Origin: Cryptomeria japonica
Taxonomy: Eukaryota; Streptophyta; Pinopsida; Cupressales; Cupressaceae
Direction: 5' to 3'
Assembly: GCF_030272615.1 (NCBI RefSeq)
Contig: NC_081405.1
Location: 317,427,041-317,491,040 of the forward strand
Length of the DNA: 64,000 nt
Part shown: positions 36,469 through 47,443 of the stretch, piece after piece
Position numbering within the stretch: the first letter of the stretch is position 1
Layout of the letters: every line of letters starts with the position of its first letter
Position numbers and translations under genes: made by a program
The notes under the pieces: model-generated
What the model was told of the DNA's origin: nothing
Database searches by the model: none
The model's input: only the letters and a program-made list of their open reading frames with translations

Positions 36469-36470
36469 AG

Positions 36471-37572
36471 TAAAGTCATCATTTTTAGGATACCATAAAC
36501 CATATTTATTTGTACCTTGGAAATATTAGAATATCCATTTTATTACACTTTCATGATTTTCTCTTGGATTACTTTGAAATCTTGACACAATACTGACTGC
36601 ATTCATTATATCCAGTCTAGTCTGAGTTAAATATAGCAAACCACCAATCATGGATTTATATCTTGTAGAATTTACTAAAGGGGATACATCCTTAATTGAC
36701 AATTTTTCACTTGTAACCATAAGAGTACTAACCAGTTTAGAATTTTCCATACCAAATTTCTTAAACAATTCCCTTATATACTTAGTTTGACAGATAAAGA
36801 TGCCTTTGTTAGTCTAAGTAATCTGCAAACCTAGAAAAAATATTATTTCTCCAGTTATAGATATTTCAAATTCACTCTACATATTATCAAAAAATTCCAT
36901 GCACAATTTTTCTTCACCTCCAAAAATGATATCATCAACAAATACTTCAATAATCAAAATATAATCATTAGTGATCTTATAATATAGGTTAGTTTCAGCA
37001 TTACCTTTTATAAAATCAAGCTTCAAAAGCTACTTATCCAACCTTGCATACCAATCTCTAGGAGCCTGTTTTGGTCCATATAGGGATTTCCTTAATTTGC
37101 AAGCCATATTTTTGTCATCTGTCAGTAAAAATCCATCTGGTTGCACAATAAAGACTTCTTCTTCAAGTTCTCCATTCAGAAATGCATACTTAACATCCAT
37201 CTAATAGACCTTGTAGTTCTTATAGGCTGCATAAGCAAGAAATAGTCTAAAAGCTTCAATTCTATCTATCGGTGCAAAATTTTCACCATAACCAATTCTT
37301 TCCTTCTAAGAATATCATTTGCAGACCAATCTAGCCTTATTTCTTACAACTTATTCATCCTCATTGAATTTGTTTCTAAAAACCCATTTAGTTCTAATAA
37401 CATTCTTAGTTTTAGGCTAAGGAACTAAAGTCCAAGTATTGTTCTTTTCTATCTGATCTAATTCATCTTCCCTAGCTTTCATCCAACATTCATCTATACA
37501 AGCTTCAATTACTAATGTCGGTTCAATCTGAGAAATGAAACATACCTCTTGATTTTCCAATCTTCTCCTTGT
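36471..37572 (-). pseudogene. Reverse transcriptase of copia element B
   Basis: Minus-strand Ty1/copia RT with recognisable steps from right to left: 'ECWMKAREDELDQIEKNNTW', 'MDVKYAFLNGELEEEVFIVQ', 'KSLYGPKQAPRDWYARLDK', the catalytic box 'EVFVDDIIFG' near 36918-36950, and 'SMIGGLLYLTQTRLDIMNAV' toward the RNase H junction. Several stops are present. At 37572 it abuts the truncated LTR of element J, and at 36471 it abuts insertion I; both are breaks within one original gene. The FVDD variant keeps both Asp residues. Confidence 0.9.
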
Positions 37573-38476
37573 CATAACACTGAGAGGGGGGTGTGAATCA
37601 GTGTTATATCAAAATGATTAATTTTAGCCTGATTAAAACATGCATACACCAAACGGTATACCGGTACATACAGAATTGAAAGAAGTAAAGCAACCAGTAA
37701 GCCAATCACATAAATGAGAACCATAACACACAAAATTATACATGGAAAACCTCAAACAGGAAAAGCCACGGTGGGAGTTGTGACCCACAATTTCAATCCA
37801 CTGGCCATATGAAGAGATATTACAAAATATGAGGGGCCTGCACTTGCACGAAGGCTTATAGCCTAGAACACACTACTTAATTACAAAAGTAGCCTCACTA
37901 ACTACATAAAATCCAGAGAAGTGTTGAACTCCTAAGATAGCATCTTCTATGCCGGAATACAATTTTGGTTTAATCTCTGTTTGTTCTGGTCTGAAACCCT
38001 AAACCTTTTACTGGAATAACCCTTACATAAATTTCCTCACATACATAATCTCTCTGACATATTCCTTCAAATTACATATTTGCATCATGATCCATATCTC
38101 AAAATAATCTATCTAATTGACCTATATACCCTATACAAATTTACATGCCTTATGTCGGCTTACCAAGATATATACAATATCAAATTACATCTCAACCAGA
38201 TAACATAAATGCATAAGTATCAAAATCAATTGTTGATCCCAGATCCAAGAGATGTTAGCCTCCAATATCGATAACCTTTACTAAACCATGTTGACCCGCA
38301 TTGCCGGTAACCAAAGAAATCCTTCTGTCATGTTGGTGTTGGTGTTGGTGTCGGTGAAGTGTCTATGAAGTGCTTGTCGGTACACAAATGAACTAAAACA
38401 TCAAGCCAAAACACAGTACCATGTTTCCATCAATGACAAATAGTGAAGCTAACCAATTGAGTATCAATTGCCAACA
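37573..38476 (-). repeat. 3' LTR of element J, outer end truncated
   Basis: Matches 41886-42756 and 46234-47141. It ends inward at GCCAACA (38476), next to the tract ATCTCCCCCTTTGGC. At its outer end the expected TGTTGGAAACCA is absent and the LTR joins element B within a shared ATAACAC. The conserved copia LTR block lies at 37740-37776. Confidence 0.85.
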
Positions 38477-38491
38477 ATCTCCCCCTTTGGC
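38477..38491 (-). other. Polypurine tract of element J
   Basis: ATCTCCCCCTTTGGC; on the element strand GCCAAAGGGGGAGAT, placed directly before the 3' LTR and identical to the tract of element B at 15082-15096. The shared tract suggests B-like elements could supply the enzymes. Confidence 0.8.
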
Positions 38492-38819
38492 ATTGATTGC
38501 AATGATCATGTAAAAAATGGTCAAGGTTTCATCTCTCGGTTTCATCCTGCACTACTCCCCCTGAGATGAATATCCATTAATGCAAAATACTCCATATCTA
38601 TAATTCCCATATCTCCATAACTCCCCCTAATGTATACAACTCCTATTATTAATTTTTTTCACATCTATTTCACTCCCCTTTTAACATCAATGCCATCTAA
38701 AATTCTAAAAAGAATATCAAATAAAAAGAACGTTACAATGAATATCCCAAAATATCTCATCTACTAACACTACAGAAGTTTTAGGTGAGATGATAGTCAC
38801 ATTACTAGATTGAATTGCT

Positions 38820-40342
38820 AAATCAATGTCACTCTTCTTCTTCCTCTTTGAAGTACTAGATCCAGCTGAAGGTGTTGTCTTTGGTGCTTGCTTCTATGTC
38901 GGTATTTTGAGTGTAACCTTCCTAACCGGTTGCTTCTTAGCTTCTACCTTTTTTTCCTCTGTTGTTTTCCTAATAGCCCTCTTACATGCCAATGGCGTAT
39001 CATCCTCAGATTTAGATTCTGTAGTAACAAGCTCAATGTGTACTTTAGGATTCTTCCTCTTCTGACCTTTCTCCGAGACAACATCAATTAATGCTTTAAT
39101 GTCCCTTCAAACTTTCTCCACAAATTTTCTAGATTTTCCTTCTTTCTTCTCTGTTTTCTTTTGGTTGAGCTTTGTTTCAACCTCATGTGTTTTATGTTGT
39201 GTAGTACCACAAGACTTCTCTACCTCATCAATTGGTGCATCAATCAACATTTTTGCATAGGCATCAAGAATCTGTGTATCCACCAAATAGCCCATTTCCT
39301 CAATCCAAATCTTTCAGGGCTTAACTTCTTCCATAAGTGTTTCATCCTTCTTCGTCATGAAGCATTATATCAGTTGAATATTTTTCTACAATATGCTCAA
39401 GTACCCTTACCCTAGACCTCATATATTTCTAGAATACTTTGAAATATCCCCAAACATTGTCATCTCTCTGACTTCCTAAAGCAGCAATTGATTGTTTCAA
39501 TTGTCTCCCTACCGGGATGTCAAATGCCCATTACCTTTTACCAGAACTAGGTATATCATTCATGAAAATAAAATCAACAAAACTATCAAGTTGCCTTATT
39601 GGAAGGTTCCCTTCTTTTCACCCTTAATCTTTCTATGGTTTATTAACAACTCATCTAGCATCCAACCACATAGATCTAATTTCACATTCTCTCTCATCAT
39701 TTTGCATGCAACTAAAATGCATGAACTGGAAATAGAATTCTATCGGTTTGACTAAGTTACCTTATACCCGATGATCATGCTACCGAATCTGATGTCAGTG
39801 TCGGTATTAGTGCTCAATCTCATAGATCTCCTGTCAGATGTCACATCAGTGATCTTGTTCATGAAATCATTTGAAACCTTCTTGTCTAGATGTTTTTCAA
39901 TTGATGGTAAACCAGTGATTTCCTAGATGACTTCCTTGGTGATTTTGTAGGGTCTATCTAACAATATGAATTCCCCATGTACTTTGCTCAAAACATAACT
40001 AATTATCTCATCTTCAAATTTTAGAATATCTAGAATGCCAGTAAATGCTAGGTTTTCAATGTGTTGGTATGTCAGTTTGATCTTTCCCGATTGTCCCATC
40101 AGCTCACTCATATACATGCCCTTAATTTCAAAAGTTCCCAAGTCCACAATGTGATAATGAATATATGCCCTAACATCTTATACATAGACAAATCCCTCTA
40201 AAATGTGAGAAAATGCTCCAATCGAATCTTCCAGGGTAGCCACATGTGGATAATGCTTGAAAATTGGCCTGGGGCGGTCCTTGACCTCTACTATAGTTAG
40301 GTTTGCAATAAAAATAGGAATAGATGATGATCCCACTTCCAT
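38820..40342 (-). pseudogene. Element J ORF2: conserved protein of unknown function
   Basis: Read from an ATG at 40342 ('MEVGSSSIPIFIANLTIVEV'). Most of its N-terminal 260 residues can be aligned by eye with 47444-48289 of element C: 'KHYPHVATLEDSIGAFSHIL', 'EIKGMYMSELMGQSGKIKL', 'ILDILKFEDEIISYVLSKVH', 'ITGLPSIEKHLDKKVSNDF' and 'VKLDLCGWMLDELLI'. The C-terminal third (39295-38820) is charged and Lys-rich ('TKLNQKKTEKKEGKSRKF', 'KRAIRKTTEEKKVEAKKQP', 'TSKRKKKSDIDLA'), like a nuclear localisation or nucleic-acid-binding tail. The frame carries several stops and shifts. I do not recognise the family; the 'RPYKITKEVI ... GLP' stretch is vaguely like plant transposon-associated proteins. Confidence 0.7.
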
Positions 40343-40879
40343 TTTTAAAGATAAATACCTTTGATTTCTCTTAGTGAAAACCTCCAACAAATTCTTCTAG
40401 ACCTCAGTGAAATCACTCAAGAAGAAATCTGATTTCTCTTAACTGCCTTGGTTCGCTCTTAGTTGCTCTGAAATTGATCTAATTGCAAGGTGATAAAAAA
40501 TGAAGTCAATTCAACCTTTTAACCTCCATGAAAAACCCTAATCTTCCATTGACATAAATGATTGTCACTAAAAGATATTGAATCTCACACATAACATATC
40601 CATGCCAGATAATCATCTCCAATATTTGGAACATCTTCCAGAACCTCTTCCCAGGGCATATACAACATCTTCATAAATTTTTCCTACCCCTAAGGCATTT
40701 GCCTTAGTTACTGGATTAGCTACCTGTTGCTGCAGGAGTAGCCTCCTTTGTCGGATAAGTTACTGGGACATTTTCATTTGATGATTGTTCTTCAGTCTTC
40801 CTAACCCATCTCTGAGTATGATCTTGCCATATTTCACTAACCTTCTCTTTTCCTTTCTCATTTGATCATTCATTACCAA

Positions 40880-41817
40880 CTAGTGGATTTCTGCTTCTAC
40901 AAAATTTAGCAATATTTCCAACCTCATTACATGCATAAAATATAACATTGTTCCTTTGAATTGCTTTTCTAAAATCAGTGAAATTGCTTGACCTCCACTG
41001 ATATGTCCAAACATTCCACATGCATAGCATTTAAAATTGATTCCATGATCTTCTATTTTATGACCATAATTATTGTATTTAGAACATTTACTGGGAGCAG
41101 AATCAAGGTTCACATTTGGTCTGTTTCCACATTATCTAGCCATGTGACCAAATTTGTTCCAAACAAAACATCTACCATTGAATTTATAAGCATTAAATTG
41201 CCTTACCTGTGCCTTATGGTTTGATATTCATTAGCAATACCGAAACTCTATCCTTGCTCAAATCCAAGTCAACTAGAATCTCCAATATGCCTTTGTCTCT
41301 TCAATAACTCATCTAGTTGTGTTGAGCTAATCTTGAATTTTTCTTTATACTGACTTGCAGTAGTTAAATCTTCTCTTAGAATTATCATTTGTCTCTCAAG
41401 CTCTTGTTCATTACTCTAGGATTGTACTAAATCATCTCTCACCATATCATTCTCATGAACCAACCTATCACATTCTTCAAATTTGTTCTTCAGGGATAAA
41501 ACAAGATTTTCTTCCTTTTTCTTTTTGTCCTCAATCTCCTTAGACATCCTCATAGTTATAACTTGCATTTCATTTTTTATAACCATGTTCTCCTGACTCA
41601 ATTTCTGACGTTGTTCCTTAAGTTCATATTTCTCTTCATCATCCTAACTTTGCAAAAGTTCCTTCCTCCTAGCCTGAACACATGATAGCCTCTCTTGTAG
41701 GACAAGAATGAATTCCTTAGTAGAATTCAATTCATCTTGTAGCTTTAAGTTCTTCAATCTTTTAGCATCATAGTCTTCAAGTGACATCTCAAGTTGCTTC
41801 TCAAAAGCCATATCCAT
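40880..41817 (-). pseudogene. Element J ORF1: coiled-coil Gag-like protein with zinc knuckles
   Basis: Starts at an ATG at 41817 ('MDMAFEKQLEMSLEDYDAKR'), 54 bases after the primer site; an alternative in-frame ATG is at 41868. The first 150 residues are a strong coiled coil of heptads rich in Glu, Lys and Leu ('KLQDELNSTKEFILVLQERL', 'SKEIEDKKKKEENLVLSLKN'), with stops after 'RRKELLQS' and 'VRDDLVQS'. The C-terminal part has three zinc-knuckle-like motifs, around 41170-41115, 41090-41040 and 41035-40995 ('CSKYNNYGHKIEDH', 'CYACGMFGHIS'), each missing one ligand. Coiled coil plus knuckles suggests an RNA-packaging Gag-like protein. The same layout is seen in element D (54480-55277). Confidence 0.7.
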
Positions 41818-41870
41818 GGATTCTAGATTCAGGATCTTCCTCAAGCTGTTAAACTTCTTCCGAGGCATAA

Positions 41871-41885
41871 GGCTTTGATACCAAT
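41871..41885 (-). other. Primer-binding site of element J
   Basis: Minus strand ATTGGTATCAAAGCC, next to the LTR start at 41886; initiator-tRNA-Met type with one change. Confidence 0.85.
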
Positions 41886-42756
41886 TGTTGGAATCCAATA
41901 AAGTTGAGAGGGGGGGGTGAATCAATGTTAAACCTGAATGATTAATCTTAGCCTTATTAAAACATGCATACACCAATGAGTATACCGATACATACAAAAT
42001 TGAAAGAAGTAAAGAAACCAAAAAGTCAATCACAGAAATGAGAACCATAATATACAGAATTATATGCGGAAAACCTCAAAGAGGAAAAACCATAGTGGGA
42101 TTTGTGACCCACAATATCAATCCACTGGCCATATGAAGAGATATTATAAAATATGAGGGGCCTGCACTTGCTAGAAGGCTTACATCCTAGAGCACACTGC
42201 TCAATCACAAAAAGAGCCTCATTGAATACATAAAATCTAGACTACAATCTAGAGAAATGTTGAATTTATAAGATAACATCTTCTATGCTAGAGTACAGTT
42301 CTAGTTTAAGGTCTGTCCATTCCGGTATGAAACCCTAAACTCTTTACCAAAATAACCCTTACATAAAATTCCTCACATACATAATCTCTCTAGCATATTC
42401 CTTCCAATTGACCTATATACCCTATATAAATTTACATTCCTTATGTCGGCTTACAAATATATATACAATATGAAATTACATGTTGGTCAGATAACATAAA
42501 TGTATAAGTATCAAAATCAATTGTCGATGCCGGATCCAAGAGATGTCGGCCTCCAATATCGATAACCTTAACTAAACCATGTCATCCTGCATTGTTGGTA
42601 ACCAAAGAAATCCTTTTTTCATGTCAGTCTTGGTGAAGTGTTTATGAAGTCCTTGATGGTACACAACTGAACCAAAACATGAAGCTGGAACACAATACCA
42701 TGGTGCCATCAATGACAGCATAGTGAAACCAACCAATTGAGTGTCAATTGCCAACA
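41886..42756 (-). repeat. 5' LTR of element J (871 bp)
   Basis: Complete LTR from TGTTGGAATCC to TTGCCAACA. It contains the conserved block at 42065-42100, where the usual CCACGGTGGG has become CCATAGTGGG. To its right the integrase gene of element B resumes immediately. Confidence 0.9.
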
Positions 42757-43970
42757 ATTTTTGTCTCCAATGATCTAATTTTTAGAATCATTAAGCCTTA
42801 CATACCTTGGTGTTTTTTGATTTTCATGTTCTTTGTGCTGCTCTTTAGTTACAGTTGAGTTTTTTGATGATGTCGAGGTAACTGTTTCAATATTTTGTTC
42901 TACTACAGGTACTACTAGTTTAGTTATGATCATTTCCACTATCGGTTCACTATCATAAGATTTAGCTTGGTCTTTGTACTCCTCATCTACTCTCACATTA
43001 GCACTCTCCACAATTCTTTGCAATCTTTTGTTATAACATCTATATGCTTTTCTTTTAGTTTAATAACCAAGAAATATTCCTTTATCACATCTAGGGTCAA
43101 ACTTTCCAATGGAATCATCTCTTTTGATATATCAATTACTTTCAAAGATTCAGAAATATTTAAGTAGGGATATGATCAAATTATAATTCATAAGGGGTCT
43201 TACCGGTATCTCCTTTGATATGAACTTTGTTGAATGTATAAACTGTTGTACTTACTGCTTCTCTCCAGTAGATATGAGGAAAATTAGTTTCCATCATCAT
43301 GCTTCTAGTTTCATCCAAAATGGTTTTGTTCTTTTTTTCCACAATGCCATTATGCTAAGGTGTCTGGGGTGAAGATAATTGTCTTGTAATGCGTTTTTAT
43401 CACAATAATTGTAAAATTCACTACCTTGATCTGATCTCAAACACTTGATTTTTATTCTATCTCTATCTCAATCATAGCTTTAAAGATCTTGAATTTCTCA
43501 AAGGCTTCAGATTTATCCCTTAGAAAAGTGACCATCATTATACAATAGTCATCAATGATTAATATAAAATACATATCACCTTGAAAGCTTCTTGTATTAG
43601 CAAGACCACATAGGTCAGTATGAATCAAATCAGGAACATCATTATATTTGGTAGGTATGCTCTTAAAAGAAGTTCTGATTTGTTTACCCATTTGACATTC
43701 TTTGCATACCAGATTATGAGGCTTCACAATCCTAGGTAAATGTCTAACTGTCTTAGTTGAACTGATCTTTACAATGCAATCAAAATTTACATGACACAAC
43801 CTTTTATGCCATAGCCAACTTTCATCAATATGTGTAATCAAACATGTTTTTCATCAGAGTTCAAATGAAAGATGTTACCTTTTGGTTCTGTACCCGTCTC
43901 AATCTCCAAACTTGATTTGCTAATGATTTTTCACTTTCCATACTTGAATTGTAATTGAAATCGTCTATCT
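42757..43970 (-). pseudogene. Integrase of copia element B
   Basis: The GAG-pre-integrase and zinc region at 43841-43700 reads 'SWLWHKRLCHVNFDCIVKIS' and 'VCKECQMGKQIRTSF' (HX3H and CX2C ligands visible). The catalytic core follows with 'DLIHTDLCGLANTRSFQGDM' and 'YFILIIDDYC'. The C-terminal part is readable at 43080-42775: 'GIFLGY', 'KAYRCYNKRLQRIVESANVR' and 'TPRYVRLNDSKN', a junction typical of copia polyproteins before RT. It ends at the LTR of J. Frameshifts around 43200-43450 and several stops make it non-functional. Confidence 0.85.
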
Positions 43971-43975
43971 ACCAA

Positions 43976-44290
43976 CTATCCTACACTCAAAATATTATGC
44001 TTTAGACCTTCAACATAATAGATATTATCAGTGTTATGTTTACCATCTACTAAAATGGTTCCTCTTCCTTTGATCATGCATGCCTTGTTATTACCAAATC
44101 TAACTTGACCACCATCAAATTCTTGCAGGGTTAGAAAATTTCCTTTGTCACTTGTCATATGATGAGAACATCCACTGTCTACTACCCATTCATCTATGTC
44201 TTCAACTTTTGCTACAAGGTCCTTTTCCCCATTCTTGATAACTAGTTCTAGATCATCTTCCTTCATAGAATAGAATACCCATTCTTTTCC
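43976..44290 (-). pseudogene. Retropepsin (protease) of copia element B
   Basis: 'WVVDSGCSHHMTSDKGNFL' near 44190-44130 is the copia protease active site with the DSG triad intact. 'VRFGNNKACMIKGRGTI' and 'IYYVEGLKHNILSVG' follow as usual in the family. The segment of about 96 residues is open; upstream of it is an acidic linker. The enzyme would have cut the Gag-Pol polyprotein. Confidence 0.9.
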
Positions 44291-45346
44291 ATTGTCAAAT
44301 CCATTAGCTGAATCTCCTACCGGTTCTTCTTCTAAGTCATATGTTACTCCTTACTCATCAACATAATAGCATGATTTGTTTTTGTATTTCCTGTACTTAT
44401 GCTTGATTTGATATTCAAGATTAGGCTTAAAAGATCTTCTTGCTATTGCTTCCAATTTTGAATTCCTTTTAGGACATCTAGATGTAAAATTTCCTATCTT
44501 ATTACATGAAAAACATTTGAAAGGAGATTTTCCCTCATACTTACTTCCTGATAGACCTCTAGGTATCCTTGTAGATAATAGGGCTTCAAGTTTATCAAGC
44601 TCTTAATCTTCTTTTCTAATCTCTTCCAATTGCTTTTCATACAAAACTTTCCAATCTTGTTTGTTGGTTAATGATGTAGATGCCTTAAATGCAGTATCAA
44701 CCTTTGTAGCTCTAGGAGGACCAAATTCTTCAATCTCAAAAGTAGATATCTTCCCAACAAGAGAATCTCTATTGTCAAAAGAATTAGGGATGGTTCTTAT
44801 CCCATTAATTGCAATTGCCTTCATCTTATATGCTGGTGGGAAAACCCTTAACACTTTTCAAATAATCTCTTCCTCACTTAGAGATCCACCACAACAAAAA
44901 ATTCCCAATACAATTTCATTAACCCTTTCCATGAATGCAAAAATTCTTTCATCTTCTTCCATCTTCAATCTTTCATATATTACTTAGTAACATTCAATTT
45001 TTTTAATTTTTATAGTAAGATCACCTTCATTCAGAGTCTCCAACTTTCCCCACATATCTTTGGCCAATGATTTGTTTGATAGTCACATGATTTGCTGATA
45101 TGATAAGGTGCTTAAGAGGGCTTCTCTAGCTTTGCAATCATTCTCAATGTTCTTATGCAAGTCTATCGGTGCAGGAAGGATAGATGCTGGATTATGAGGA
45201 GTGTAACCATTATGAGTTATTTCCCAAATTTCTTTTCTAATGCATCTTAAATGAGTCTCCATCTGAATCTTCCATACTCCATAGTTTGTTCCATCAAGCC
45301 TAGGGTTGTCCTTCTAGAAAACACGAGTTGAATTATTAGTTACCAT
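44291..45346 (-). pseudogene. Gag of copia element B
   Basis: Starts at an ATG at 45346 ('MVTNNSTRVF', stop, 'KDNPRLDGTNYGVWKIQME'). The UBN2-type capsid runs through 'RLKMEEDERIFAFMERVNE' and 'KVLRVFPPAYKMKAIAINGI' (44854-44750). A zinc knuckle of the form CX2CX4GX4C is at about 44490-44530 ('CFSCNKIGNFTSRC'), with the His of CCHC replaced by Asn. At least five stops break the frame. Confidence 0.85.
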
Positions 45347-45390
45347 AGGATCTTCCTCAAGCAGTTAAGATTCTACAAAAAGAGGAGGAG

Positions 45391-45404
45391 ACTCTGATAC
45401 CAAA
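45391..45404 (-). other. Primer-binding site of copia element B
   Basis: Minus strand TTTGGTATCAGAGT, an initiator-tRNA-Met-type site directly beside the LTR at 45405. Confidence 0.85.
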
Positions 45405-46233
45405 TGTTAAGATAATTGGTGAACAAATGAGAGGGGGGGCGGCGAACCAGTTGTTAACAAATTATGTAAATTAAAGCACTTAAAACCTTATACCGATATA
45501 AATGATTAATAATTAAAGAATAAATGAAAACCAGAGAATCAATACCATACAACCATAACACATAACACCATGATTTGTATGTGGAAAAACTAAATGAGGA
45601 AAATTCATGGTAGGAAACCTTACCCATAGTGAGATGATACTTCTGCAACAAATATATGATTACAATTGTGAATTGCACATACAGGAATGCACACTACTCA
45701 TGACAATGGAGTCTCACTAACTACAAAGATGTCAACCACCTCAAGATGTTTGGACTAGAATCCAGAAAGAAGAATTGTCAGTGATAGCATCAAACATGCC
45801 AAATTATAGTTTTGGTTAAGCTCAATATCGAAGGTCTAAAACCTCTTACATAAACCCAACTCGATCAGCTATGATCGACCAGATCCTCTGCACAAATGAT
45901 TATTACAGTGTTCACTCCTTTCCCATCATACTTCTTAATCTACAATGAGATCTTGCATACATTTATACCAACTCAGGACCTAACCAATTAGGTTGGTCAC
46001 ACAAATGATAATACAATAGATCCATTACATAATCCTAAAATAAAATCATAACACATGTTGGCCTAAGGCCAAACAAATAGCATCCAATCAATAAAACATC
46101 CTGAAAGCACATCAAAGAATCCACCAACACGTTTCATGCAAACCAGTCCATAACCTAGATAGCACCAGACTCAAATTAGATCCACACACCAAAGTAATGA
46201 TACCAATCAATCAAGGCATGAACATGATCACCA
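45405..46233 (-). repeat. 5' LTR of copia element B, interrupted by element C
   Basis: Matches 13881 to about 14730 of the 3' LTR. At 46233 the match (…GAACATGATCACCA, compare GGACACGATCACCA at 14710-14723) stops at the start of element C. The missing 350 or so bases of the LTR should lie to the right of the nested elements, outside the window. Conserved block at 45582-45618. Confidence 0.85.
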
Positions 46234-47141
46234 TGTTGGAAATTGACACTCTATTGGTTAGGTTTCACTATGTTGTCATTGATGGTAACATTATTTTTTG
46301 TTCCGGCTTCATATGGTGTACAGACAGTCACTTCACAAATTCTACACCGGTATCGCTACCAGCACATGCACTGACAGTTCAGGAAGATTTCTTTGGTCAC
46401 TGACAATGCAGGCTGACATGGTATAATAAAGGTTACCAGTATTGGAGGCCGGCATATCTTGGATCAGGCATCGACAATTTGTGTTAACGTTTATTCATTT
46501 ATGTTATATGGCTGATATGTAATCTGATATTGTATATATCTTTGTAAGCTGACATAAGGCATAAAATGTTTATAGGGTATATAGTGAAGATTGATTAGAT
46601 CATTTTGATATGATATGGATGTAATGGAATTGATAAATGAATGTAATTATTCAGAGAGACTATGTATGTGAGGAATTTAATGTAAGGGTTCTTCTGGTAA
46701 AGGGGTTTAGGGTTTCAACTGGAACAAACAGAGCTTAAACTAGAACTATACTCTAGCATAGAAGATGTTATCTTAGCAGTTCACACTTCTCCGGATTGTT
46801 GTCTGGAATTTTATGTAGTCAGTGAGGCTCCTATTGTGATTGAGCAGTTTGCTCTAGGCTTTAAGCCTTCCTGCAAGTGCAGGACCATCATATATTATAA
46901 TATCTCTTTGATATTAAGGTCACAAATCCCACCATGGTTTTTCCTCATTGAGGTTTTCCACGTATAAATCTATGTGTTATGGTTCTCATTTATGTGTTTG
47001 GCTTATTGATGGCTTTACTTGTTTTAATTCTTTTTATATCGATATAAAGGTTGGTGTATGAATGTTTTGTTTAGGCTAAAATCTTTTATTTTGGTATAAC
47101 ATTGATTCAACCCCCCCTCTCAGTGTTATTGGTTTCCAACA
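46234..47141 (+). repeat. 5' LTR of element C (908 bp), with primer-binding site
   Basis: From TGTTGGAAATTGAC to GGTTTCCAACA, followed after one base by TTGGTATCAAAGCC (47143-47156), an initiator-tRNA-Met-type site. It is the best-preserved LTR end of the J/C family and shows what the truncated J LTR has lost. Conserved block at 46928-46967 in plus orientation. Confidence 0.9.
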
Positions 47142-47215
47142 ATTGGTATCAAAGCCTTGTGCCTTGGAGGAAGCTTAACAGCTTGAGGAAGATCCTGAAA
47201 CCATAATCATTGAAT

Positions 47216-47345
47216 ATGGCTTTGGAGAAGTAGCTTGAGATTGCACTTGAAGATTATGATGTTGAAATATTGAAGAACTTAAAGCTACAAGATGAATTGA
47301 ATTCTACTAAAGAATTCATTCTTTTCTTACAACAGAGGCTATTCA
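47216..47345 (+). pseudogene. ORF1 remnant of element C
   Basis: Starts at an ATG at 47216: 'MALEK', stop, 'LEIALEDYDVEILKNLKLQD' and 'ELNSTKEFIL', the same as the start of ORF1 of element J. It ends at a deletion that joins it directly to sequence upstream of ORF2. Confidence 0.8.
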
Positions 47346-47443
47346 GAGGAAATCACATTTCTTCTTGAGCGATCACACCGGCATCTAGAAGAATTTGTTG
47401 GAGGTTTTCATTGAGAATGAGCTAAAGGTATTTTTATTGAAAC

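Larger units (their letters stand above)
15930..36470. other. Insertion I: 20.5 kb in RNase H of element B, type unknown
   Basis: The RNase H coding sequence of B stops at 15929 and resumes at 36471. Both edges carry TAAAG (15925-15929 and 36471-36475), a probable 5-bp target duplication. The insertion contains gypsy element T (19427-32152) and a solo LTR (32965-34394). Without these, about 6.4 kb remain (15930-19421, 32158-32964, 34395-36470), in which I recognise no coding domain. The ends lack TG/CA, so an LTR element is not evident; a terminal hairpin lies at the left edge. A non-coding LTR derivative, a LINE remnant or several merged events are all possible. Confidence 0.6.
37573..42756 (-). 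mobile_element. Element J: pol-less copia-like element with two ORFs
   Basis: A pair of related LTRs (37573-38476 and 41886-42756) in minus orientation, with an initiator-Met-type primer site (41871-41885) and a purine tract (38477-38491). The 3.4-kb interior has no protease, integrase, RT or RNase H. It encodes ORF1 (coiled coil plus zinc knuckles, 41817-40880) and ORF2 (40342-38820, unrecognised). Such elements must use enzymes of an autonomous relative. It is inserted in the integrase/RT boundary of element B. The outer end of its left LTR is missing about 12-20 bases, apparently by a small deletion. Element C at 46234 is a second member of the family. Confidence 0.85.
13881..46233 (-). 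mobile_element. Copia element B, split by two large insertions
   Basis: The LTRs at 13881-15081 and 45405-46233 are clearly the same family (shared GTTAACAAATTATGTAAATT and AACCATAACACATAACACCA). Between them, in the correct minus-strand order, lie Gag, protease, integrase (45346-42757), reverse transcriptase (37572-36471) and RNase H (15929-15490). At both gaps the broken protein continues across the insertion within a few residues: 'IIGDKN' at 42757 continues as 'MTRRRLENQEV' at 37572, and 'NDDFT' at 36471 as 'CAYTDVDWAG' at 15929. Each domain has stops, so the element is inactive. The remainder of its 5' LTR must lie beyond the window, right of element C. Confidence 0.85.

Noticed and set aside
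15930-36470. Helitron as the nature of insertion I.
   Set aside because: There is a hairpin near one end, but no TC start, no CTRR end and a 5-bp duplication, which Helitrons do not make.
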